A stretch of DNA of 15,586 bases, taken from positions 1 to 15,586 of the forward strand of contig DRJH01000307.1 of NCBI GenBank assembly GCA_011052285.1. Reading direction: 5' to 3'. Source of the stretch: Gammaproteobacteria bacterium. GTDB lineage: Bacteria; Pseudomonadota; Gammaproteobacteria; Arenicellales; DRJH01. The notes under the pieces were generated by a model. It saw nothing but the letters and a program-made list of their open reading frames with translations. It was not told where the DNA came from and did no database searches. The position numbers and the translations under genes were made by a program. This document shows positions 6,995 to 13,959 of this stretch, in pieces; position 1 is the stretch's first letter, and each line of letters starts with the position of its first letter.

Positions 6995-7022
6995 ACTATA
7001 TTGACGTTTACGTTAACGTCAA
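6995..7022 (-). promoter_or_regulatory. liu operon promoter with palindromic LiuR-type operator
   Basis: Seen on the minus strand: -35 TTGACG (7022-7017), 16-base spacer, -10 TATAGT (7000-6995), leading to liuR at 6972. The bases from 7001 to 7022 form a near-perfect inverted repeat (only two symmetric position pairs mismatch), beginning TTGACGTT and ending AACGTCAA. They contain three ACGT boxes at 7004, 7010 and 7016, exactly six bases apart; ACGTTAACGT (7010-7019) is a perfect palindrome. Known: LiuR operators in proteobacteria are ACGT-containing palindromes of this type. Inferred: LiuR binds between and over the promoter elements and controls its own operon. Confidence 0.75.
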
Positions 7023-7229
7023 TTTACCTTTTAGGCAGATGTTTGTAAAGCGTTATGTGCAAACTTGTGAGCCCAGGAGGCTGTCCGAGAATTCGGCTTT
7101 ACTATGACAATAACGACACCATTGCCACCGCAGATTTATACAAAATATCACCGTTTCTGGGACGGACACTACTTAAGTTCTTACCGTGTGGGCCGATATA
7201 TCTCTATGATTATATGACAAGAGGCGAAA

Positions 7230-7784
7230 GTGAAAGGGGTCATATTCAATGTCTTCGACACATTTGTGGTCGAGCGCTTCGGGGCAGATGCCTATGAGGC
7301 ATTACTAGACTCCTGTACGCTGCAAACCCGGGAACCCTTTGTAGGGCCGGGTACGTACCCTGATGCGGATTTTGCTGAGCTGATTATCAAGGCATCCCAG
7401 CAGTTGAATCTACCTACCCCCGACCTGTTGCGAGCCTTTGGTCATTTCTGTTTGCCCAGGCTCGTCGACAAGTTGCCCGAGCTGCTTGAAGGGCATACCG
7501 CCAAGAGTTTTCTATTGTCGGTGGAAAATGTTGTACATATTGAGGTTCACAAACTCTATGCCGATGCATTGACACCGACCTTTCGTTATCTGGATCCCGC
7601 CCCCAGTCATTTGTCAATTCAATACAGTTCACCTCGTCGTCTCTGCCACTTGATGGAGGGTCTATTGGACGGAGTCAGCGAGCACTTTGCTACGACTATC
7701 AGCTATCACCAGTCACAGTGCATGCTTGATGGTGCGGAAAGCTGTGTATTCGATCTGGAATTTTTGGCTCAGCAGGGAGGATGA
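7230..7784 (+). CDS. hnoX: H-NOX heme nitric-oxide sensor protein
   Basis: Role (known): stand-alone H-NOX proteins bind NO at a ferrous heme and modulate a partner histidine kinase or c-di-GMP enzyme. Seen: 184 aa, starting MKGVIFNVFDTFVVERFG as the family does. Proximal heme ligand His103 lies in NVVHIEVHKLY; Pro116 is in the expected place; the heme-propionate motif Y-x-S-x-R is Tyr132-Ser134-Arg136 in YSSPRR. The position matching the O2-stabilising Tyr140 of Thermoanaerobacter H-NOX is Leu141, so NO selectivity is expected. Cys139, His160, Cys164 and Cys172 resemble the zinc/redox site of Shewanella and Vibrio H-NOX. The start is GTG, preceded by AGAGG at 7220-7224. Upstream 7023-7229 contains no clear promoter match; TATGAT at 7205 is a weak -10 candidate. 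Its stop overlaps the kinase gene. Confidence 0.93.
   Translation: MKGVIFNVFDTFVVERFGADAYEALLDSCTLQTREPFVGPGTYPDADFAELIIKASQQLNLPTPDLLRAFGHFCLPRLVDKLPELLEGHTAKSFLLSVENVVHIEVHKLYADALTPTFRYLDPAPSHLSIQYSSPRRLCHLMEGLLDGVSEHFATTISYHQSQCMLDGAESCVFDLEFLAQQGG
7775..7780 (+). promoter_or_regulatory. Ribosome-binding site deciding the kinase start
   Basis: GGGAGG inside the end of the H-NOX gene. It directly abuts the ATG at 7781 (no spacer) but stands six bases before the in-frame GTG at 7787-7789, a normal spacing, so the GTG is the likelier start. Confidence 0.6.
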
Positions 7785-7786
7785 TT

Positions 7787-9859
7787 GTGACAAATTTTTC
7801 CACTGAAAAAATTCTTACCCGTAGGTTAGATCGAGCTACCAAACGTATCGAGATACTGGAAAAGATGATCGAGACCACATCACGTGATCTCTTTTTGGCG
7901 AACCAGCAAACTATTCAGGAGAAGGAATACATTGAGAGCTTGCTAGAATCGATGGGTGTATCCCTTATTGTGGTTTCTCACGATGGAATCATCCGGCAAG
8001 TCAATGCTGAGACGATACGTTTGCTTGGGTACCCTGCGGAGCAATTGCTCGGAAAGCAGTTTGCAGAGCTATTGGGAGATAATCGGTTTGAGGAGTTGAT
8101 TACCGATGTGGCCTTCAGCCAGTATGAGTGGGCCTACACCGCCCACGATGGCCGGAAAATCCCGGTTTTGCTCTCCGGAACGCCAGTTCGAAACAAGGCC
8201 GGAAAGGTGTGGGCCACCAGCTGTATTGCAGTAGACATCACGCAGCGCAAACGAGCCGAGGGGCAATTCAAGGTGATGATCGAAACATCGGCCGATGCAA
8301 TCATGACTCTGGCCCCACCAGACTGGAGTTTTACCTCTGGAAACCCGGCTACCGTGGTTATGTTCCGTAGCCGGGATGAGCGACACTTTATCTCTTTTGG
8401 TCCGGCACAGCTGTCACCAGAGTATCAGCCGGATGGCCAGGTATCGGCCATCAAATCGCAGGAAATGATCAAATTGGCACTACGGAAGGGATCACACTTT
8501 TTCGAATGGACCCACCGGCGGCTTGATGGCCAGATCTTTCCGGCCACCGTATTGTTGGCCAGGTTTGAATTTGCCGGTGAAATGCAGCTGCTGGCGACTG
8601 TACACGATATCAGTGAGCGCAGGTATACAGAAGATCAGCTCATGCGTTTGTCTAAGGCCGTTGAGTATGCGAATGAGAGTATCGTCATTACCGACCCGCA
8701 GGGTGTAATCCAGTATGTGAATCCGGCTTTTGAGAAGTTAACTGGATACACCCTGCGAGAAGCCATAAACCAGAATCCCCGAATCTTGAAAAGTGGAGTT
8801 CAGTCTGCCGAGTTCTACGCTAATCTGTGGCAAACCATAAAGAATGGCCATGTCTGGTCTGGCCGCATAAGCAACAGAGCAAAGAATGGTACCGCTTTCA
8901 TCGAAGATGTTACGATTTCTCCCATTGTTGACGATAACGGCGTCATCACCAACTTTGTTGCGGTGAAAAAGGATATTACCAAGCAGATAGCCCTGGAGAC
9001 GAGAGCACTACAGAGCCAAAAACTTGAATCGATTGGACAATTGGCGGCAGGTATTGCTCATGAAATCAATACACCGATCCAGTTTGTAGGTGACAATACC
9101 GTTTTCCTGCAGCGTGCTTTCAGTAGTTTGATACCTGTACTGGAGACTGGTCGGCAGCTGTTAGATGGTAGCAAGCAGGATGGAAAAATTGCCCCGAAAG
9201 CAGTTCTGGCTGCAGAAATAGCCTACAAGAAAGCCAAGATTGGTTTTCTTGCCAAACAGATTCCGAGGGCAGTGGAGCAATCTCTCGAGGGGATAGAGCG
9301 TGTAGCACATATTGTTTCGGCAATGAAAGAATTCTCCCACCCAAGCCAAGGTATGATGCAATCGATTGATCTGAATCATGCTATAGAGACTACCCTCACT
9401 GTGGCACGAAATGAGTGGAAATACGTGGCGGATATGGAGACCGATTTTGACCAAACACTCCCGGCCATGATGTGTCTACGTGATGAGTTTAACCAGGTGA
9501 TACTCAATATCATTGTTAATGCCGCTCACGCAATTTCAGATAACACCAACGCAGGGAAGGACGGCAAGGGAGTCATTCGGGTTGTGACACGATGTGATGG
9601 TCGCTGGGCAGAGGTGAGAATCAGTGACAGTGGGACGGGGATCCCGGAGGAGGTACAGCAGAGAGTTTTTGATCCTTTTTTCACGACCAAAAAGGTCGGG
9701 CTGGGGACAGGCCAGGGACTTGCCATAGCCCGGTCTGTAGTGGTCGACAAGCATGCAGGCACCATTGATATTGATTCGGCGGTGGGAGAGGGAGCGACCT
9801 TTATCATAAGACTTCCCATACATGGGGTCGAGAACACTGCCAAAGGGTCGGTTATGTGA
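7787..9859 (+). CDS. Soluble three-PAS sensor histidine kinase, H-NOX partner (HnoK-like)
   Basis: Seen (numbers from the in-frame ATG at 7781): an N-terminal coiled coil (about 10-57); PAS domains at about 52-158, 163-282 and 288-403, the first and third well formed (ending VDITQRKRAE and KKDITKQIAL), the middle one more divergent; HisKA with phospho-acceptor His427 in GIAHEINTP; a long helical dimerisation region; then the ATPase with N-box DEFNQVILNIIVNAAHAI, G1 DSGTGIP, F-box FDPFFTTK and G2 GTGQGLAIA. No signal peptide or membrane segment, so it is cytosolic. Known: in Shewanella and Vibrio, H-NOX inhibits a soluble partner kinase when NO is bound. The ATG at 7781 overlaps the H-NOX stop, but GTG at 7787 fits the GGGAGG site better. 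Targets are presumably the two response regulators that follow. Confidence 0.92.
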   Translation: MTNFSTEKILTRRLDRATKRIEILEKMIETTSRDLFLANQQTIQEKEYIESLLESMGVSLIVVSHDGIIRQVNAETIRLLGYPAEQLLGKQFAELLGDNRFEELITDVAFSQYEWAYTAHDGRKIPVLLSGTPVRNKAGKVWATSCIAVDITQRKRAEGQFKVMIETSADAIMTLAPPDWSFTSGNPATVVMFRSRDERHFISFGPAQLSPEYQPDGQVSAIKSQEMIKLALRKGSHFFEWTHRRLDGQIFPATVLLARFEFAGEMQLLATVHDISERRYTEDQLMRLSKAVEYANESIVITDPQGVIQYVNPAFEKLTGYTLREAINQNPRILKSGVQSAEFYANLWQTIKNGHVWSGRISNRAKNGTAFIEDVTISPIVDDNGVITNFVAVKKDITKQIALETRALQSQKLESIGQLAAGIAHEINTPIQFVGDNTVFLQRAFSSLIPVLETGRQLLDGSKQDGKIAPKAVLAAEIAYKKAKIGFLAKQIPRAVEQSLEGIERVAHIVSAMKEFSHPSQGMMQSIDLNHAIETTLTVARNEWKYVADMETDFDQTLPAMMCLRDEFNQVILNIIVNAAHAISDNTNAGKDGKGVIRVVTRCDGRWAEVRISDSGTGIPEEVQQRVFDPFFTTKKVGLGTGQGLAIARSVVVDKHAGTIDIDSAVGEGATFIIRLPIHGVENTAKGSVM

Positions 9860-11037
9860 AAATTCTATTTGTTGACGATGAACCCCGAATCCTTGAGGGT
9901 ATTGAACGGATGCTTTTTCACCTCACGGACGAGTGGGATATTATTTGCACAGAGAGTGGAGAGGCAGCGCTCGAGATATTGGACAATGAGTCCTGTCAGG
10001 TATTAGTAACCGACATGCGCATGCCCGGAATGGATGGTGCTGCGCTGCTGCAGGAAGTGTGTGTTCACCATCCGGATGTGATTCGTATCATCTTGTCGGG
10101 TCATGCCGAGCTCGAATCTGCACTTCGGGTTGTACCGGTTGCACATCAGTTTCTTACCAAGCCCTGTGCAGCCGAGACCCTGGTAGAAACGGTGGTTCGT
10201 AGCTGTCGCTTACACAAGACCCTGAAGAACAGAGAACTCAGAAAGTTGATTGGCAAGCTCAAAAACCTTCCTTCAGTTCCCCGAATCTACTCGGAACTAG
10301 GTACAGCATTGATGGATCCCGCGATGGATGCCCAGGGTGTTGCACAGATTATCAGCCAGGACCCGGCAATGTGTGCCAAAGTTTTGCAACTCGTCAATTC
10401 TTCCTTCTTCACCCGCGCTGCGCACATCTCTGATATATCCCAGGCAGTGGTTTTACTGGGGTTTCAAATGATTAAGAACCTTGTCTTGTCGGTTGAGATT
10501 TTCCATCTGTCTGCGAATACTCCAAAGCTGCCAGAAGAGTTCCATATAGAAGAGCTGCAGCGGCACGCATTATCCACAGCGCTGATTGCAAAGGATATGT
10601 TCAGCGGCCGGCTACAAGTTGATGACGCCTTCATGGGGGCTATGTTGCACGATATTGGCAAGCTCATCCTTGCTTCAGAGGCACCATGGGAGCTGGATAA
10701 TGCCCTTAAGCTGGCTACTGAAGAAACCCTGCCAGTGTTTGTTGCAGAACAAAGGCTGATGGGGGTATCCCATGCTGAAATCGGCGCATATCTTCTGGGG
10801 ATGTGGGGATTGCCCTATCCAATCGTAGAAGCGGTGGCAAACCACCATAATCCGATGCAATATTCTCAATGTACGACCTTCGGTATTCCCGAAGCCGTCC
10901 ATCTGGCAAATGATCTGGTGAATGGTGCAGAGATTGACAGCGGCTATCTTGAGGATTTCGGTGTGACGCAGAAGTTAGCTGCTTGGCGCAAGCAGGCAGA
11001 AGATCTATGCTTGACCCGTGGAGAGAATCTATTATGA
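9856..11037 (+). CDS. Response regulator: receiver plus HDOD domain
   Basis: Seen: 393 aa starting with GTG in a GTGA overlap with the kinase stop. Receiver domain (1-115) has acidic pair Asp7/Asp8 in FVDDEP, phospho-acceptor Asp53 in VTDMRMPGMDG, switch Ser81 and Lys102 in FLTKPC. An HDOD domain (about 130-360) follows: LPSVPRIYSEL, ISQDPAMCAKVLQLVNSSFF, ISQAVVLLGFQMIKNLVLS, then His237, LHDIGKL (His265-Asp266), HAEIGAYLLGMWGLP (His306), NHHNP (His330-331) and Asp353. The HD-type metal residues thus appear intact. Known: HDOD proteins act in bacterial signalling, mostly by undefined means, and no catalytic activity is generally established. It is the first output of the NO-responsive cascade here, by position. 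Confidence 0.9.
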   Translation: MKILFVDDEPRILEGIERMLFHLTDEWDIICTESGEAALEILDNESCQVLVTDMRMPGMDGAALLQEVCVHHPDVIRIILSGHAELESALRVVPVAHQFLTKPCAAETLVETVVRSCRLHKTLKNRELRKLIGKLKNLPSVPRIYSELGTALMDPAMDAQGVAQIISQDPAMCAKVLQLVNSSFFTRAAHISDISQAVVLLGFQMIKNLVLSVEIFHLSANTPKLPEEFHIEELQRHALSTALIAKDMFSGRLQVDDAFMGAMLHDIGKLILASEAPWELDNALKLATEETLPVFVAEQRLMGVSHAEIGAYLLGMWGLPYPIVEAVANHHNPMQYSQCTTFGIPEAVHLANDLVNGAEIDSGYLEDFGVTQKLAAWRKQAEDLCLTRGENLL

Positions 11038-12161
11038 CAGCGATGGATGAACAACCCCGAATCCTCTTTGTGGATGATGAGCCAAATGTACTCGAAGGGT
11101 TCGAGCGGACACTGTTTGACCATTTTGATGTGCACACAGCATTAAGTGGGGAGGCAGGTCTTGAGCTCATCAATACCGAAGGACCCTTTGCGGTGGTCGT
11201 CTCGGACATGCGTATGCCCGGGATGAGCGGTGCAGCCTTTCTGGCGCAAGTGCGTACCCAGGCACCTACCACGGTACGTATACTCCTGACCGGATACACT
11301 GATATCGAGGCCGCCATTGCTGCAGTGAATGACGGCAATATTTTTCGCTTTTTGTGCAAGCCATGTCCGCAGGACACCCTGGTGCGAGCCCTCAATGACG
11401 CAGTTGAACAGCATCGTCTCATCATAGCGGAACATGAGCTTCTCGAAAAAACCCTGCATGGTGCGGCCCAGGTCCTCATTGAGATGCTCAGCATCGCTTC
11501 ACCGCTCGTGTTCAGCCGTTCCCAGCAGATTCGATCCTATGTCGCATACATGGCCCAAAGTTTGGGAATCAAGAACCCTTGGGAATACAATTTGGCGGCC
11601 ATGCTTTGTCAAATAGGTTGTATTGCCATTCCACCTGATACATTAGCCAGAATATATGCTGGGCAGACGATTTCCGATGCTGAACAGCAGATGTTTGATG
11701 GGCATCCTCAGGTTGGCTACAGGTTGCTGGCACATATTCCTCGTCTTAAACAGGTTGCCCTGATGATCAGCGGACTGAGTGAAGCCGGAGTGTCTTCGCA
11801 GCCGAAAACCCAGCTTGGAGCTGAAATGCTCCGTATTGCCGTGGCGCTTGATCGTCTGGTCATGGGGGGGGGCGAGATCGAAGCTGCCATTACCCGGTTG
11901 CTACGTCAGGAGATATTCAGCAAGAAGCTCCTCATAGCCATGAGTGGTTTTCAGCCAAAAAACCGGGCCTACACTGTCAGGGCAGTTTTTGTCCGGGAGA
12001 TGAACACTTCCATGGTATTGGATGAAGACGTACTCATGAAAAATGGAAATGTGGTGGTTAGCGCAGGCCGAGATCTGAATACCGTGCTGATTGCGCGGCT
12101 TAAACACTTTAGTACGGGAGTGGGTCTGGTCGAACCCATTCGTGTGCGTCTTCCAGCATAG
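11034..12161 (+). CDS. Response regulator: receiver plus degenerate HD-GYP domain
   Basis: Seen: 375 aa; the ATG at 11034 shares ATGA with the preceding stop and follows GGAGAG (11020-11025). The receiver (1-125) has Asp14/Asp15, phospho-acceptor Asp58 in VSDMRMPGMSG, Thr86 and Lys109. From about 140 the sequence follows the HD-GYP scaffold (SRSQQIRSYVAYMAQSLGI, LAAMLCQIGCIAIPPDTLA, DGHPQVGYRLLAHIPRL), but the hallmark HDIGK is CQIGC (192-196), the first HD-domain His is replaced, and the HHE...GYP segment is absent. It should therefore not hydrolyse c-di-GMP. A further C-terminal part (about 305-375) matches nothing I know. Known: Shewanella HnoD, in an H-NOX kinase network, is also a degenerate HD-GYP regulator that controls an EAL partner. 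A run of nine G (11864-11872) is in the coding frame. Confidence 0.88.
   Translation: MTAMDEQPRILFVDDEPNVLEGFERTLFDHFDVHTALSGEAGLELINTEGPFAVVVSDMRMPGMSGAAFLAQVRTQAPTTVRILLTGYTDIEAAIAAVNDGNIFRFLCKPCPQDTLVRALNDAVEQHRLIIAEHELLEKTLHGAAQVLIEMLSIASPLVFSRSQQIRSYVAYMAQSLGIKNPWEYNLAAMLCQIGCIAIPPDTLARIYAGQTISDAEQQMFDGHPQVGYRLLAHIPRLKQVALMISGLSEAGVSSQPKTQLGAEMLRIAVALDRLVMGGGEIEAAITRLLRQEIFSKKLLIAMSGFQPKNRAYTVRAVFVREMNTSMVLDEDVLMKNGNVVVSAGRDLNTVLIARLKHFSTGVGLVEPIRVRLPA
11864..11872 (+). repeat. Nine-G homopolymer inside the degenerate HD-GYP regulator gene
   Basis: Nine consecutive G encode the Met-Gly-Gly-Gly stretch at residues 277-280. A one-base slip would remove about the last 95 residues. The frame is intact as read. 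Confidence 0.8.
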
Positions 12162-12248
12162 CGAAACGGCAGAGAATAAAGCCAATATAGCAGTTTGATC
12201 GTGGGTATATGAACCACATTTGTTCCATTATTCTCGGATCACCGATTA

Positions 12249-13880
12249 CTATCCTGTCGAGCGTACCCGCGGGAGCAGGATCCAGCCCCACGGATCGGGT
12301 ACCTCGCCCAGCGGCACCTCGATCAGTGCAGGTGCGTCGTTATCGAAGGCCCGCTCAAGCGTCCGTGCCAAAGCCTCGGGTGATTCAGCCCGATAGCCAG
12401 CGATGCCGAACGAGCGGGCCAGCTCGACGAAGTTTGGGTTGTGCAGGTCGGTGGCTATTACTCTGCCATCGTAGAGGTTTTGCTGCATCCGCTTGACGTT
12501 GCCGAAGGCTCCATCGGTGAACACGACGGCGACGACGGCGATCCCGTGTCGTGCCGCGCTCGCCAGCTCGCCGACATTGTACATGAACCCGCCGTCTCCG
12601 GAGATGGACAGCACCCGGCGTTGTGGAAACGCCACCTTGGCCCCTAGCGCTGTCGGATATCCGAAGCCCAAGGTTCCCTGATAGCCGGGAGTGATGTAGG
12701 TACGGGGTTGATAGACGGGGTACGTCATTCGTGCGACATAGCCAATCTGGGTCAGCTCCTCGACAAAAATGCCGTCGTCGGGCAGGGCCTCGCGTAGCAC
12801 TCGGATATACGACTGCTGAGGCTCCAGAGTGGCCAGCTCGGTAGCCACCTCAGCCTTGATGGCTGCCACCTCGGCAGCACGCTTGGGTGGCCCCGGAACA
12901 CGCTCGGCAAGGGCGTTGGCCAGAGCCTCGAGTACTACCACCGCGTCGCCGGTGATCCCGAGTTGCGGTGCCGCCGTTCGGGATGAATCGGTGTCCACGC
13001 GGACCACTGCGAGCTCATCGTCCGTACCCCATTGCTGAGCCAGTGCGAAGCGGGTGCCAGCGGCCAACACAACATCGGTGGACGCCCACAGGCGGTGGGC
13101 GACGACGTGATTAATCGCCAGCTCGTGGCGCCCGCTTAGCACCCCGCGACCCGAGCGTGACCCAACCACCGGGGCGTGTAGATGCTCGGCGATTCGCCGC
13201 AGCGGTGCGGATGCCTCAAGGGCACCGCCGCCGACGACAATCAGCGGCGCCACCGCCGCTGCCAGCAGATCGGCCGCTGCGGCGATTGTCTTAGGGTTCG
13301 GTTCAGCAGGTGCCGTCGGCTCGGTGATCACGGCGGTGGGGACCTTGGCTTCACCAGCCATGATGTCCATCGCCATCTCAATCTCGACCGGACCCGGTCG
13401 GCCGCTGTGCATTTCGCGGAACGCCTGTCCGACCAGGGTCGGCGTCTCGGCCAAGTCCTCGATGCGCACGGCCCACTTGGTCACCCCCCGGGCTACGGCC
13501 AACTGGTCCGGGAGCTCGTGCAGCATTCCAAGGTCGCGCCCGATGGCCCACGACGGGATCTGACCGACAACGCAGAGCACCGGTGTACAGCGCGCGTAAG
13601 CTGTGGCCAAGGCTGCCGAGGCGTTCAACAGCCCCGGGCCCGGGACCACCACGCAAACCCCCGGCCGGCCCGTTGCGGCGGCATAGCCGAAGGCCATGTA
13701 GCCGGCCGCCTGTTCGTGGCGGCAGTGGACCACGCGGATACGATCGCGGGCGTCGTAGAAGGCGTTGAATAAGTGGTCGAGCTGGACCCCAGGTATCGCG
13801 AATACGGTATCGACGTCGTGTTCGACGAGGGCCTGCACGAGTGCCCCGCCACCGCTGGTTCGGGAGGAAGAATCTACCAT
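12249..13880 (-). CDS. Thiamine-pyrophosphate enzyme, acetolactate-synthase-like, GC-rich and probably acquired
   Basis: Seen: 543 aa with the three-domain layout of TPP decarboxylases and carboligases. The N-terminal pyrimidine-binding domain contains catalytic Glu56 in VHCRHEQAAGYMAFGYA. A central domain (about 190-330) has LIVVGGGALEA. The C-terminal pyrophosphate domain has GDGGFMYN (Asp429). Its second metal-ligand position, 27 residues on, is Asp456 in FTDGAFGNVKR rather than the usual Asn. No GXG-type FAD features were assignable. AAAGGA precedes the ATG by about nine bases. Composition is unlike the neighbours: two sampled 60-base lines give 68-70 % GC against 47-60 % in samples from other genes, and the protein is Ala/Val/Arg-rich in actinobacterial style. 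Substrate unknown: carboligase, 2-oxoacid decarboxylase or oxalyl-CoA-decarboxylase-like roles remain open. Confidence 0.88.
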   Translation of the reverse strand: MVDSSSRTSGGGALVQALVEHDVDTVFAIPGVQLDHLFNAFYDARDRIRVVHCRHEQAAGYMAFGYAAATGRPGVCVVVPGPGLLNASAALATAYARCTPVLCVVGQIPSWAIGRDLGMLHELPDQLAVARGVTKWAVRIEDLAETPTLVGQAFREMHSGRPGPVEIEMAMDIMAGEAKVPTAVITEPTAPAEPNPKTIAAAADLLAAAVAPLIVVGGGALEASAPLRRIAEHLHAPVVGSRSGRGVLSGRHELAINHVVAHRLWASTDVVLAAGTRFALAQQWGTDDELAVVRVDTDSSRTAAPQLGITGDAVVVLEALANALAERVPGPPKRAAEVAAIKAEVATELATLEPQQSYIRVLREALPDDGIFVEELTQIGYVARMTYPVYQPRTYITPGYQGTLGFGYPTALGAKVAFPQRRVLSISGDGGFMYNVGELASAARHGIAVVAVVFTDGAFGNVKRMQQNLYDGRVIATDLHNPNFVELARSFGIAGYRAESPEALARTLERAFDNDAPALIEVPLGEVPDPWGWILLPRVRSTG

Positions 13881-13959
13881 TGATGTGGTCCTTTGTGTTT
13901 CCAGAATTCTGTTGCGAGATATGAAATGAGACGCTCAACTTCCTTGAAAGTAAAATCTA

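Noticed and set aside
7001..7022. FNR/HcpR-type site (TTGAC...GTCAA) for NO or redox control
   Set aside because: Half-sites are 12 bases apart rather than four, and the inner ACGT boxes fit a MerR/LiuR operator better.
10983..11033. Extension of the second response regulator 17 codons upstream
   Set aside because: The ATG at 11034 has a good GGAGAG site and ATGA coupling, and the receiver domain starts immediately after it.
12162..12248. Transcription terminator between the two convergent operons
   Set aside because: The best hairpin (GTGGGT around 12201 with AACCAC) has a mismatch and only a broken T-run after it, so it is too weak to annotate.
13182..13772. 196-codon plus-strand ORF opposite the TPP gene
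   Set aside because: Long antisense frames are expected in GC-rich genes; the opposite strand holds an intact, motif-complete TPP enzyme.
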